Assembly (NCBI GenBank): GCA_036346275.1
Contig: CM070722.1
Location: 19,367,336 to 19,431,335 of the forward strand
DNA: 64,000 nt
Direction: 5' to 3'
Source: Otatea glauca
Lineage: Eukaryota > Streptophyta > Magnoliopsida > Poales > Poaceae
This document shows positions 45,430-58,485 of this stretch, one piece after another. Under the pieces are notes generated by a model. It was not told the origin of the DNA. It made no database searches and saw nothing but the letters and a program-made list of their open reading frames with translations. The translations under genes and the position numbers were made by a program. Within the stretch, counting starts at the first letter, position 1. Each line of letters opens with the position of its first letter.

Positions 45430-46171
45430 AAATTTTGCATAAGGTCTTTAAGCTTGCACCTTTTGGGCGTAAGTGAACACTAGGCAAACTTAATGATCTC
45501 AATGTCGAGTGAACTCCATATCAACGAATTTATCTGAAAATATATGCGCATGTTTAGCAATCCAAAACATAATTTACTCTTTTAAAATGCATGCCAAGAG
45601 GGCATATCTGGTATGCCACGAGTGTTTGCTCCTGTGCACATCTTTGTCAAAAGATTACTGGAACTCTAGTGAAATATTCAAAAAAAATGTCAAAGATAAC
45701 AAAAAGTCGATCTACCGTGCCACAAATTTCAAAACTAAATTTAATCTATGTATACAAATAAAAAAAGTAATTATGAAAGAATCCAAAATAAAAGGGAAAA
45801 AAAAGAAACGATAAAGTAACTATTAACTAAAATTTGTGTTTATCTCCTAACGAACATCTAGTTTTGAGATGAAATTTTTAGGATGTTGAGATACGTGATG
45901 CAGATACAGATTAGTCTTGGATGCCAAGCATTATCTTTCTAGTATAGAAACTAACCTCTGATTATAGGGATGTATTGTAGCATATCTGGCAAGGACTTAA
46001 CCTGCTGTGATCCTGTCTATCCCTATTGATTCTCTCGTTGCTATATAATAGAAGCTAGCCCGAGGAGATTATCCATTGAGGTCAAAACCCAAACTCTGTT
46101 TATCTTATATGGTACCTCATCTACACCCGATCCATCCATCGCCATGTCGTGCCTCCGATCAGTCGAGGAGT
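45430..46171. other. stretch between LTR-C and LTR-B, no gene seen
   Basis: AT-rich. The 101-aa frame at 45,509-45,814 has no recognisable motif and a Lys-rich end typical of chance frames in AT-rich DNA. It may be an older insertion site between two LTRs. Confidence 0.4.
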
Positions 46172-49100
46172 GTAACATCCTGGAAATTTCAAAAATGAGA
46201 AAAATAAGAATTTAAAAATAGAATTAAATAAAAATTTTAATTGGAATCAAGATTTGTATTTCAAAATATTGTCTATTTCCTATTTTCTTAATTTTAAGAC
46301 TTAAGGAAAGGATAAGTTGCTATAATAAAACTTTTTCTTCTAAACTGAACAACCTATGATTTTTTTTTGAAAGTGTAATCTTATTTTGAATTTCCATCTT
46401 TTCTGAATTTTTGTGGATATATTGAATTTTTTTGGATTTTTGGCTTTAAAGAAAAATCACTTAATGTAATTAGTAAAAAGATAAAAGTGAAAAGGTGAAA
46501 AGATAAAATTAAATGCCAGTAAAAATATAAAAAAATAATATTAAAATTTTTAAGTCTCCAGTGACCTTTTTCAGCTATCAAGAGATTTTAAATGCACTAG
46601 ATAGTGAAATGAAATGTGAAATGACCCATTTTGATTTCAAAATAGTGAGTTGTCAGAATTTAATAAAGATATTAAAAACTTATCTCTGGCTAAAAATTTT
46701 ACCATTTCTTCCTAGTAACATTATTACATTTTGGTAAAAATAGTAAAAATTGATAATTAAATTTATTTACTTTTATAATTCAAAACAGAAAACAGGGAAA
46801 TCTGAAATCTGGAATGTCAGAATTAATAGAAAATAAATGTGCATGGTATTGATCTAAAATTTTTATACAAGAATTCTGATCCCATATCAAACTCTCTCAA
46901 AATTTTTTAAAAAATTGTGAATCAATTTTTATCCTCAAATAAAATAAAAACAGAAAGATGAAAATTGGGCAGTCACCATTGTCAGAATTACCATAATTTT
47001 TCTGTAAAATATTTTAATCTGAAAATTTTACAGTATGGTAAAAGCTGTCTCCAAATCTATCACGAAAAGTTTCAAAAACCTTTGACAAGATATGACACCT
47101 CCTTTAATGCCAAGATCTTGCACTGCCCAGAGTTAGCCAAAATCGATTTCTCTTTTGGTCTCACTGACAGTAGGCCTACCTTCTGTAGCAGGCCCCACTT
47201 GGCAGCCTCTAAACTCCTCTTCTCCTGCCCAAGCACTGCCATGACCGAAGTTCCTTGCGTCACCTTGATCAGCCACAAGACCAATTCCTTGCGCTGCAAT
47301 CCGGGTTCCACTGCTCCAAGCCAGCCCTGCTCTCCCCATATCCTGCCACAAACCCACAATGTAATCTTCTTGCCATTTGCTCTGCCACGACAAGAGGTTG
47401 CAGCCCACTTCATTGCCACGACAACTCCAGCCGACCGCTGCTTGCCCGTCTTCTGCCATGGCAGGGAATTGACGTCGAATTCATTACCGCGGCAGAAATC
47501 TCCTGCCACGCGGCTGCAGGCAGCCGAACCTCGCCAGCTCCGTCACGAGCGCCAATGCCCTGACCATGACATACGCTGCCACGACAGTCAAAACACGAGG
47601 CCAAATGCTACCACGACCGCAAAGCTTGCGCGGTGATCGCACTGCAGCGCTGGCCAAAGCGATCATGCTACACCATTTTCTCAGCTATAAACACCGCCTA
47701 GTGCCGCTGTGAGCCATTCCATACCTATCAGTCGCTCTCACACCCAAACTTCATCTAATCTGAGCTGTCTTCTTCCTCTGTGCCGGTGGAATCAGATAAG
47801 GGGACAAATTAAGAGCCAAGCAATTCGGTGAGAATTTCCTTGAATTGATTGGATTCAAAGCCTGCTAGTAAGCCCTTGAACCCTGATTCATCTTCATTTT
47901 CAGTTTACGCCGCCTGTAACCACCGCCGCACAAGAGTTTGTCTTTCCCGCAGCCGGCGCACGGTGGGGGAACTCTCCGGCCACCCTCCGACCGAGGCAAT
48001 AGGTAAATGGAATGCATATTGCTCCCTAATGCTCATCACGTTACCCATTCGAACCAAGACTCACTTGTTTCCTTCTTTGGCGAGCCACCACTTCCGCCGC
48101 CGCTGGCCCTCGGTGGCAGTTACTTCTGGTCGCCACCGGACCGAGGCTTCCCCTCAGTGTGCGCCGCCGGGATGGTGCTTCCCCGACCGCTGGCGCCATG
48201 CCCTGAATCTACTCTGCTTCCAGGTCTATGACCGACGGGACCCAACTGGCAGACAGCGTTCACAAGCTCAGTTCAACTCAGAAAAGCCGCTTCTCCAGTT
48301 AGAAGGCGTATTTCCCTTTTCTTATTTTGATTTTCCTAATCGGCCAATAATCAAACGTTTATATCTTTCGCAACTTAAACTCAATTTCAGTAAAATAAAT
48401 TCATAAATTCATATAAAATCATGTAGTTTTATAATATTAAAAAAATATTTAATTCTTCAGCTCAGTATAAATTATTTGAAATTAAATTCACATGAAACCC
48501 TATTATGGACACTACTGCACATATAAAAAATATAACTCCTAAAAATATTAAACAAATCTCTAAATACTTATGATATCATAATAAACAAATTGATGCGTGC
48601 AAAAATATTTAATTTTCAAAATCATTTTCAATTATTTGGATCAAAACTTAAGGAAAACCTTGATATGGTTACTGTTAAAAAGTATACAAACCATTAATCC
48701 AAAAATCATGAAATTAATTCTGGAAAATCATAATACCTAAATTTCTCCATGTTTACAAAAAAAATTTAGATTTTAATTTAGTTTGATTTAAATTTGAAAA
48801 TAGTTTGCTTTTCATGCATAGAAAATCAAAATAATTAAAACTTGGATCAAATAAACTCAAATCTTGGTAAAACCAATTCCTAGGTCTTAACGATACTCTA
48901 AAACCCCTGTATATGCAAAAACATTTCATACTTAATTTGGTTTGGATTATATTTATCATAAGCCATAGGTGCTACGCTCATATGTTAAATGAATAGCAAA
49001 ATAGCTCAAATGGATGTTTATATATAGAAAACCCATTTAAATGCACTATGACTCCAGAACAACTAAAATAAATAATTCCTAACTCACTTTTAACTAAGTC

Positions 49101-49976
49101 CTTAAAATAGCTTGTACTTAGCCCCTTAGCCGAAATATGCCTTCATATGATATATGTAAATATGAGAGTTTAAAATATATAAATAAAATGACATAAATTA
49201 TCACATAGATCATGTAAGGCTAATCTCAAAATATCTCTAAAGTCAAGATCTTGTTAGTCGGCAAAAAGAACTAATTTGAATTAAATTCATAAAAGACTTC
49301 ATCTTTCATGTATGTATAAACTATCGCGGCTAAAAACAAAATGATGCAAAACCAATTTTAAAACACTTTTAGGGTCGTAACCTACTAATGGTAGAAAAAT
49401 GGTTGCATGATCATGTAAAGTGCAGCCGCATATCTAAAATGAAATTTAACCGTTTATAACGCGAACTTTAGAGATAGGTTAGGCAATGAATAAAACATCT
49501 CGGATAAGCATTTATACTAATAAAATCAGCCTAGAAAACCCACCTAAAGCAAGACCATCCTATTCTGTCAATATCATTTTATTATAAAATGCTTTGCATT
49601 TTAATCATATTAAAAACATAACCCTGTGTATTATAATTAAACCTTAAAAACCGTAATATAAATAAACAAACTTAAGTAATAAGAAATCGGTAATCAAAAT
49701 ATGTGTATCACTAGAACCTACATAAAACCATGAATATATAACCAGTAGCCTAAACTTTATAGACCTAACATGTACAAATCACTTTTTATGCAAAAACATC
49801 TAGTGTTAAGTACTATCCATACATAACATCTTGACTAATATCTTAATCATATTAAACCAAATAATTTTAGCCTCTTAAATTCAAAATTATAAATACAAGA
49901 ATACATAATTTTAGCTTCTTGAATTCATAAAAAAAGAATAGATAATCTAAAGAAGATATGATAGAAGGATAGGTCC
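46172..49976 (+). repeat. LTR-B, first part: TGTAACA-type gypsy LTR (plus), inverted relative to LTR-A
   Basis: It begins TGTAACATCCTGGAAATTT. It matches the reverse complement of LTR-A along its length up to GATAATCTA near 49,950, where a gypsy element interrupts it. It resumes at about 54,603. A GC-richer middle part (47,080-48,250) yields several open frames (for example 223 aa at 46,965-47,636) without known domains. Confidence 0.65.
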
Positions 49977-50480
49977 TGACCTTTCGATGAGACGGGAATA
50001 GTTTCGATTCGGTGGGAGAAGACGTTGGCGATCCAACTACACCGTCCCTAGACGATGCGCTTAGCAATCGTTACACCGACTCCCGAAGTTGTTATTGATC
50101 TTACTGGTGCACGATCAACCTGACCACGAAGGCCTTTGTCCCTGCAAGCAATCGAAGAACACGCAAGAACAAGATGAACAAGCAACTGAAATTAGAATTG
50201 AAACCACGAGTTCATTCAGAATCACAAAAGAGGGGTTTCCGATGACAAGTAATTCGGGCGGTTTAGCCAATATGCGCGATTACAAGAAGTAGCAACTGCT
50301 AACTTTGATCTAAAAGAAAACCCACCATCTAATGGCAGCGGCTAACTGTTTATATTGTGGAGAGGCGTCTAGGAACCCTAGGGTGCAGCCTTAAGTGGGC
50401 TTTCCTTGTTACAAGGCCAAAGGCCCACTTTTGACTCGGACTGAAAAAAAATGACGCTGCTTGATTGGACGATTCATGTC
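49977..50480 (-). repeat. 3' LTR of the chromovirus inserted in LTR-B, right border approximate
   Basis: The left border in plus orientation is TGACCTTTCGATGAGACGG at 49,977, directly after LTR-B sequence. On the minus strand a TATA-like CAATATAAACAG lies at about 50,346-50,357, followed by TTCTTGCGTGTTCTTCGATT and CTTGTTCTTG text typical of such LTRs. The LTR start is not fixed, because the partner LTR is missing. Confidence 0.5.
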
Positions 50481-50606
50481 GACTCAGAAGGAGTTTGGAT
50501 GCGATTCTAGATCCGTTGGAAAGTACACTTGATAAGCTTTCAGTGAAGTACAAGAACGCCCAAAACCGAGTCCGGATGTAGCCGTGACGGCCGAAACAAG
50601 TCAGCC

Positions 50607-53600
50607 CTATCCTGGAATCGAATCTGAACCCAACTCGTGCACTTTTCTTCTATCCTTCATCTTGGTTGGTTCCTCACCCAAGTTCCTAAGGCAAAGGACA
50701 TCATCACAAGAATTAAATAGCATTCCATCCATTAAAATATTCGTATGAATCCCGAGGAACGCATTCACCTTGTAATTGAGTTGACGTGCGCGAGCTCGAG
50801 TAATCGGTCCTTGTATTACAGCAACGGGGACCGATTGATGTGTAGGTGATGGATTTGCATCATCCTCCCATTCTTGCATTGGAGTCGTCCTCGACTCAAG
50901 CTCGTCCTCTTCTCCAAAGTATGGCTTTAAATCTGCAATGTTAAATGTGGGAGAGACCCCAAAATCTGCAGGCAACTTAAGCTTATATGCATTATCGTTA
51001 ACGTTTTCCAATACATTAAAAGGTCCATCAGCTCGAGGCATCAACTTAGACTTTCTTAATTGAGGAAAACGGTCCTTCCGTAAATGCAACCAAACAAGAT
51101 CTCCAGGTTCAAAAGTTACATGTTTCCTTCCTTTACTACCAGCAAGTTTATATTTCTCATTCATAGACTCAATGTTCGCTTTCGTTGTCTCATGCAATTT
51201 TAACATCGATTCAAAGACGTTGTGTAGCATCAAAATTCAACTTCTCAGAAGGCGGAATAGGCAATAAATCAATGGGAGCACGAGGAACAAAACCATACAC
51301 AGTCTCAAAGGGCACAACTTAGTAGTAGAATGCAGCGAACGATTATACGCAAACTCAATGTGAGGCAAGCATTCTTCCCACATCTTAATGTTTTGTTTTA
51401 AAACAGCCCTAAGCATGGTAGACAAAGTTCTATTGACAACTTCGGTTTGCCCATCAGTTTGGGGGTGACAAGTAGTAGAAAACAGTAGCTTAGTCCCCAA
51501 TTTAGCCCATAAAGTTCTCCAAAATGGCTAAGAAATTTAGCATCACGATCTGAAACTATTGTGTTTGGCACACCATGCAATCGAACAATCTCACAGAAAA
51601 ACAAATCAGCAACATGGGTAGCATCATCACTCTTATGACAAGGTATGAAGTGTGCCATCTTAGAAAATCTATCCACCACAGCAAAGATGCTATCCCTCCC
51701 CTTCTTTGATCTAGGCAACCCTAAAACAAAGTCCATAGAAATATCCTCCCAAGGCACACTAGGAACAGGAAGGGGCATGTACAAACCATGTATGTTAAGT
51801 CGTGACTTAGCTTTCTGACATGTTGTGCAGCGAGTGACGAAACGTTCCACGTCTCGCCTCATCTTTGGCCAGAAGAAATGGCTAGCAAGTATGTCCTCTA
51901 TCTTTTTCACACCAAAATGTCCCATCAGCCCACCTCCATGCGCTTCCTGTAACAACAACAAACGAACGGAGCTAGCTGGAATGCATAGCTTGTTAGCTCT
52001 AAACACAAACCCATTATTGAGGACAAATTTATTTCACATTTTCCCTCTTTACAATTGAGCAACACATCTTTAAAATCAGCATCATACTCATATTGCCCTT
52101 TAATCGTTTCCAGCCCAAAAATTTTGAAGTCAAGTTGGGAAAGCAAAGCGTATCGCCTAGACAATGCATCAGCTATAACATTCTCCTTTCCCCTTTTGTG
52201 TTTAATGACATAAGGAAAAGATTCAATGAATTCAACCCACTTAGCATGCCTACGGTTTAGTTTTCCTTGACTTCGAATATGTTTTAGTGACTCATGATCA
52301 GAACGTATTACAAATTCTTTGGGCCATAAATAATGTTGCCATGTTTCCAAAGTTCGAACTAGCGTATATAACTCCTTATCATAAGTGGAATAGTTCAAAC
52401 TAGGCCCACTCAATTTCTCACTAAAATAAGCAACAGGTTTTCCTTCTTGCAACAACACACCTCCCAACCCAATTCCACTAGCATCACATTCGAGTTCAAA
52501 TGTTTTATTGAAATCTGGCAGCTGGAGAAGTGGTGCATGTGTCAACTTATCTTTCAACATGCTGAAAGCGTTCTCTTGTGCTTTGTCCCAAGCAAATGGC
52601 ACTCCTTCTTAGTGAGCTCGTGTAATGGTGCGTGATGGTCTGAAATCCTTCACAAAGCGACGATAGAATCCGACAAGTCCTAAGATACTTCGCTTTGTGT
52701 GACCGTTGTTGGAACCGCCAGCTATGTATTGCTTCAACCTTGGCTTGATCAACTTCAATCCCTGCGGAGTAACAACATAGCCAAGAAAAGAGACTCGATC
52801 CGTGCAAAGGTGCACTTCTCAAGGTTACCAAATAAGCGAGCATCACGTAAAGCATGAAAAACAGCATGCAAATGATCAAGATGTTGTTCTAGAGTTCGCT
52901 ATAAATCGAATATCATCAAAGTACACCACCACAAATTCTCCAATGAAATGGCGCAGAACCTCATTCATTAATCGATAAAAGTCTTTGGGTGCATTAGTGA
53001 GTCCAAAGGGCATTACTAACCACTCATACAAGCCAAATTTTGTTTTAAAAGCTGTTTTCCATTCATCCTCCAATTTCATGCGAATCTGGTGGTATCCGCT
53101 ACGCAAATCTATCTTAGAGAACACAAGAGAGCCACTCAATTCATCTAGCATATCATCTAACCTAGGAATAGGATGACGATATCTAATTGTAATGTTGTTA
53201 ATCGCTCTACAATCCACACACATGTGCCATGATCCATCTTTCTTAGGAACTAAAAGTGCTGGGACAACACATGGACTAAGAGATTCGCGCACATACCCTT
53301 TCTCAAGCAATTCTTACACCTGGCGTTGTATCTCCTTGGTTTCTTCTGGATTGGTTCTGTATGGCGCACGGTTTGGTAAGGAGGCCCCGAGAATGAGGTC
53401 AATTTGATGCTCAATTCTACGGATTGGTGGTAGTCCCGGTGGCACCTCCTTTGGAAAAATATGTATGTTCTCCTGCAAAAGATTAATGACAGTAGGAGGC
53501 AAAGAAGAGGATGTATCTTCAAATGAAAATAAAGCTTTTTTGCAAACCAAAGCATAGCAAACTTCAGAGCCATCATTCAACTCATTTAAATCAGATTTGG

Positions 53601-54602
53601 AAGTAAGCAAACAAGCACCCTTTAGTTTAATCTCATCTTTCCTGTGATGAACAGATTTAGACTTGCCCTCTTTATGTTGTACAAATTCCTTTGCTACAAT
53701 CTGATTTTCACTCTTCTCATGTTTTCGATTTTTTTCTTTGCTGGCTCTAGCAAGTTCATCCCTCAAAATGGCTTTAGGAGACATAGGATGTAATACAATT
53801 TTCTTCTCTTTATACTGTAGTCTTGATTAGTTCTAGCATGATGCAAGGTGTCTTTATCGATCGCCATGGTCTACCGAACAACATAGAACATGCTTGCATA
53901 GGCACAACATCACGATCAATATAGTCATGATATGAACCAATGGCAAAGTGCACTCTTACCAATCGTGTTACCTTTATCTTACATTGTCGTTAAACCATTG
54001 GATGTGGTACGACTGTGGATGTGGACTTGTTTTCAGCTCAAGCTTTTGAACCATCTCAGAACTTGCTAAGTTGTTGCAACTACCCCCATCAATGATGACG
54101 CGGCATGAGCGCTCCATGAACACACACTTGGTTTGAAACAAATTATGTCATTGGTTACATTCGCCTTGCCCATTTGGGCAATCAACACGCGCCGCACAAC
54201 AAGGCTCTCATAATGTTCGCATTTTCGGCACCAATGTGTTCTTCTTCCTTCTCATCTCCACTTCCTGCATGGTCAATGGCAAGCATAGCATATGTCTCAT
54301 CATCCAAATCACTAGCAGAAGAATACTCACCAGTATCCCACACAATCAGCACACGTTTGCTTGGGCAATCTTTCCTCACATGCCCAAATCCCTTGCATTG
54401 TAGGCACTGAATATCCCTTGTTCTTCCGTGGATGCAACGGAAGAAGCGCTCTTAGCGGTGTTGGTCTTGACCCCTTTGTTGCCGGATGCCCGCGGCATTG
54501 GTTTTGTTGGAGGCGTGTGTGGCAGGCTGCTAGTGGTACCTTGTGAAGATGCACGGTTTGGGGCAACAGCTGAAGTACGTGGTTGCCATGATGTAGTCCG
54601 AC
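50607..54602 (-). pseudogene. Ty3/gypsy gag-pol, chromovirus-like, truncated at the gag side
   Basis: Minus-strand domains run from right to left. The gag zinc knuckle CLQCKGFGHVRKDC is near 54,400. Protease DGGSCNNLAS is near 54,080. RT is 52,876-53,310 (SKIDLRSGYHQIRM, MPFGLTNAP, and YFDD near 52,915). RNase H is about 51,925-52,602 (ECDASGIGLGG, YSTYDKELYTLV, RSDHESLK). Integrase has GHFG..CTTCQKAKSR, MDFVLGLPRSKKG, VSDRDAKF and QTDGQTEVVNR (51,237-52,006). The C-terminal part starts HETTKANIESMNEKY and ends VHELGSDS with a stop at 50,607. All catalytic boxes are readable, but frames break near 51,237, 52,006, 52,609, 52,876 and 53,310. There is no 5' LTR: the sequence changes to LTR-B near 54,602. 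Confidence 0.88.
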
Positions 54603-56100
54603 CTGTAGAAACATTATGGTGTAGATATTACTTAGTGTCATTATGGGTAATAACTACGAAATATGTCATGTACAAACTTAGACATGCTTACTTAGAATGT
54701 CTTTTAAATGTTGGGATACATTTCTATCTAGACTTGAGCAATTTGTAAAGGTACGGAGCCGAGTTGTGGTCTCCGTGTATTTTGGTAAAAATTCAACCCA
54801 AAACTTATGGTTTAGACACGGGTGAGTTACTACTTGAGGCGTGAGGGGGGACCTCGCACGTAGATAGGGGGAGATTCTTGCCCAGGTTAGTTAAGGATCG
54901 AACTTGACGCTGTCACCTAAGTGAATTGGTGCAACCACATGTGCTAGTATGGGATAGCCTTAGTTTAGTAGATTAGCTTGGGTTTAGCCTTGCATTTTGG
55001 TAGGCCGAAGTAGTAAGGGCACTCTGGGGCACGGTGTCGCTTGTAGGTGCTCCCTTCACTAAGGTGTTGGGGCTAAAGCATTCCAATACAACAGTATATG
55101 CCTTGCCATGGGGAGAGGACGCGATGGGGCATAAACCATTGTTAATACTGTGTGTGGGTCCAGATCTCCGGGCCATGGCAAGGGTTTGTCATCACCGGGG
55201 TTGGTGCAAGGCTAGGCTTTAGCTAGTTGAACGGTTTCGTCAAAATCTAGCAAATCGGGTACTGTAGGTATCGCGAGGCATGATTGATATGATTGCTAGA
55301 ATATGTCATGTGGGTAAAGTGTACACTCTCTACAGATATTTAAATCTAATTAGGTAGCCGTGCTCGCGGTCATGAGCAACTCAGGGAAGCAATGTCAAGT
55401 ATAGTCTTGTTTTTGTGAAAACTTCTGGAATTGGTGTTGTGACGGGTTGGTAAACTTGTGAGCCAAGGATGGCTGTATTTTACTCGCTGTTCACAGCCAA
55501 AGAGGGCTGTGAAATGATTATATTGAACTTTACTTACTGTATTTAGTTTTATTACAAATGCTCATTTCAATACCGTTACCGTTTGATGAACTATACTCTT
55601 GAAAACAAAATCTTCTTTATGCTGAAAATGAAACTTAGTGTAGTGGCTTGTTATCCTTGATCTAACCCTGCATGTATTGTATTTTCATACACTAAAGTCT
55701 TGCGAGTACATACGTGTACTCACCGTTGCTTAATCTATAATATATAGATGAAGGTACGGACGAAATCCCCGACAATTCATACTTTGCACCGGGGTCCGAC
55801 GACTACTTGGATGGATGAACTAGGGCTCTTCCTAGTCGGTTGCCTATGTGTTTATGGATGGGCATATCGCTGTCCTACTGTTGTTTATAGCCTTATTTCC
55901 ACTGCAAATTACTTTTGTGTGTAATATTTTGCTGGTCGGCCACATACTTGTAACAATAAGTAGTTGTAATAGCTTCTAGTTCATTTTTATGCTATGACAA
56001 TTAGCTAGACATGTGTGCCTGAGTAATGGTACATCTCGAATGCGGGATATATGGGCGCTAGGTGTTGATCTTGGAAACTAGTGCCGGTTATATATCCAGG
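54603..56100 (+). repeat. LTR-B, second part, resuming after the gypsy insertion
   Basis: TGTAGATATTACTTAGTGTC and GCTTACTTAGAATG near 54,620-54,700 match inverted LTR-A near 32,900-32,840. TAGCCGTGCTCGCGGT near 55,355 matches LTR-D near 63,640, and GTGTACTCACC near 55,712 matches LTR-D near 63,950. The LTR end is uncertain; the last similarity to LTR-C's end is near 56,095. About 470 bases equivalent to LTR-A 32,900-33,375 are missing at the junction. Confidence 0.6.
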
Positions 56101-56439
56101 TACCCAGAATTGTTCTCAACTGTCTGACGCGTGGACACGAGCGACCTTCGTTACTTGGCCATTGCGACCCACCTCCCTCGGTGGGTGTGGGCGATACCAA
56201 GGTACTGAGATGGACGGCGTGTGCTATGCTCGGATGGATTGGATTCAATCCTGGTACAGTTATTTGAAAAGGAATCGAACTCTCTTATTCACGTAAGTGT
56301 GTACGGTGCAACTAGTGGCTCATATTTGTTTAGTGAGGACCATCTGGTTAATACTCCGTGCATGAGACTTTTGGTGACAGTGAGCATACACTTAAGTAGA
56401 GTATCGGTGTCACCTCTAAATCCAACACATGAACGATGT

Positions 56440-56899
56440 CCGATTCATATTTTCGAGTGCCCACAAGCAGTCATCGTCAAGCTCGGCCACGATAACTTCA
56501 TGATATGGAAGGGAGAGCTCTTTCCCTGCTAGAGGAGCTACAGACTCCTCGGCTATATCAATAGCACGATGCCATGTCTATTGCGGATGATCACTGAGAC
56601 AACCGGCGAAGGTGCCAAAAGGGTTACCACGCAAGTGCCCAACCCTGCCTATTCTGCCTGGTTTGACCAAGATTAGGCGGTCCTCTCGAACATCCTCTCC
56701 TCCGTGATGGAGGATGTTCTAGTGAACATCATGCTCACTGGCGTGTCGCATGAAGCCTGGACCAAGTTGGAGCGCATGTTTTTGTCTCGGTCCCGTGCAT
56801 GTGTAATTCAGATTCGTGCACAACTTACCACCTTGAAGAAAAAGGAGATGTCAGCAGCCGACTACTTCAAGCACATGAAAACCCTAGCCGACATGTTAA
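56440..56899 (+). pseudogene. Ty1/copia gag fragment interrupted by CACTA copy 1
   Basis: The plus-strand reading gives KLGHDNFMIWKGELFP, then a stop, then RLLGYINSTMP, VPNPAYSAWFDQD, another stop, VLSNILSSVMEDVLVNIM, and HEAWTKLERMF followed by SRACVIQIRAQLTTLKK and AADYFKHMK. These blocks are the start and middle of the UBN2-type gag of copia elements. The match ends at LADMLT, exactly where the CACTA terminus begins (56,900). The other half is not in the window. Confidence 0.75.
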
Positions 56900-57245
56900 C
56901 ACTACTACAGAACAGCATATCCTTGCTGGCATATCATTGCCGGTTGGGATAGAGCCGGCAATGCGAACATATCACTGCCGGTTCAAAAGTTAAGCCGGGG
57001 GGAGAACTTATCACTACCGGTTCGTGGAACCAACCGGCAGTGATAACCAGATATCACTGCCGGTTTATATATAAAACCGGTTGTGATATATCACTGCCGG
57101 ATCTTCTGTGAACCAGCAGTGATATTGGAATTTTCACTGCCGGTTTTACACCAGAACCGGCAGTGATATTTATTTTCCTGCCTGATTTTATTTTCCCGCG
57201 CAATCCGAGATTATCACTGCCGGTTCTGCGTAGAACCGACAGTGA
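56900..57245. repeat. terminal repeat and subterminal array of CACTA copy 1
   Basis: After CACTACTACAGAA, the unit TATCACTGCCGGTT and its inverted form AACCGGCAGTGATA alternate about ten times to 57,245, many as direct hairpins (for example GGTTCGTGGAACCAACC). Such arrays are the transposase binding zones of CACTA elements (family knowledge). Confidence 0.88.
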
Positions 57246-57252
57246 TAAGTCC

Positions 57253-57260
57253 TTTATATA
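57253..57260 (+). promoter_or_regulatory. TATA box of the CACTA copy 1 transposase gene
   Basis: TTTATATA lies directly after the subterminal array, in GTCCTTTATATACCTGG. The transposase start codon is more than 1.2 kb downstream, so the gene probably had a leader intron across the AT-rich repeats; the acceptor AATTGTAG precedes the ATG at 58,486. Confidence 0.5.
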
Positions 57261-57739
57261 CCTGGCATCCCTTCCCCCGACCGATCGAGCATAATAGAGA
57301 GGTGTCTTTGCTCAATTTGTTGTGACGAATTGCTGTTGAAAAATAGTATTAAAATTCATATCTATTTCTCTTCAAGGTTAGTAATTTGATCTACATTATA
57401 TTTGTAGTTGGATTTTACTTTATAGATTTCTTTAGATTTTGATAATTACAATTCTTATTCATTTTAGTGATTTAGTGGATTTTTAAATAGTGAAAATGAC
57501 TAGATAAATTTTGCAATAATGAAAATTGCAAGATACATTTGTAAATCGATATATTTACAAATATATCGTGTACTTTCAATTATATGCTTATTTTCAATTA
57601 TTAAAGTAATTAAAAAATTGCGACATTGATATTATCAACTATGAAAGTAATTAAACAATTGCTACTTGGATATTTTTAATATAATAAAAATATATCCTAA
57701 TTATTTACAATTATTTTCTTTTTCTTAAATAACAAAAAA

Positions 57740-58400
57740 TTACCAGATGGATATTTACATAAGGAAAAATGGTTGATGTATGCTCAAATTTTGAAATAAT
57801 AAAAAATTGCCAGATGAATATTTACATAATGAAAAAAGGTTGATGTATTTTAATATAGTCAAAATATATCCTAACTATTTACAATTATTTATTATTTTGT
57901 AAATAATAAAAAATTGCAAGATGGATATTTACATAATGAAAAAAGATTGATGTATTTTAATATAGTAAAAATATATCCTAAGTATTTACAATTATTTTCA
58001 TTTTATAAAATAATAACAAATTGCAAGATAGATATTTACATAATGAAAAAGATTGATGTATTTTAATATAGTAAAAATATATCCTAAGTATTTACAATTA
58101 TTTTCATTTTATAAAATAATAAAAATTAGTAGATGGATATTTACATAATGAAAAAGGTTGATGTATTTTAATACAGTCAAAATATATCCTAAATATTTAC
58201 AATTATTTAATATTTTTTTAAATAATAAAAAATTGCAAGATGGATATGTACATAATGAACAAAGATTGATGTATTTTAATATAGTAAAAATATATCCTAA
58301 TTATTTACATTATTTTCATTTTATAAAATAAAAAAAATGCTAGATGGATATTTACATAATGAAAAAAGATTGATGTATTTTAATATAGTCAAAATTGCTA
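57740..58400 (+). repeat. tandem repeats of about 106 bp in the CACTA leader region
   Basis: AGATGGATATTTACATAATG occurs, with small changes, near 57,746, 57,812, 57,919, 58,025, 58,131, 58,236 and 58,340. Spacings are 66 and then 104-107. Each unit also has TTGATGTATTTTAATATAGT and ATATATCCTAA followed by ATTTACAATTATTT. The first unit is short. Confidence 0.85.
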
Positions 58401-58485
58401 CATGGATTTTTAAATCTTATCCTTTACAATTATATTGTTATTTGCAATTATATGCTTATGTGATGTTTGATTTAATTAATTGTAG

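Noticed and set aside
46965..47636. 223-aa open frame in the GC-rich part of LTR-B
   Set aside because: It is Cys/His/Pro-rich without a recognisable fold, opposite-strand frames of similar length exist, and it lies inside an LTR.
48007..48231. 74-aa frame with Pro-rich sequence near 48.1 kb
   Set aside because: A shadow of the GC-rich LTR-B segment, with no conserved motif.
56930..57245. Alternating inverted repeats resembling a CRISPR or foldback array
   Set aside because: They follow a CACTA terminus and precede the transposase promoter, so they are CACTA subterminal repeats.
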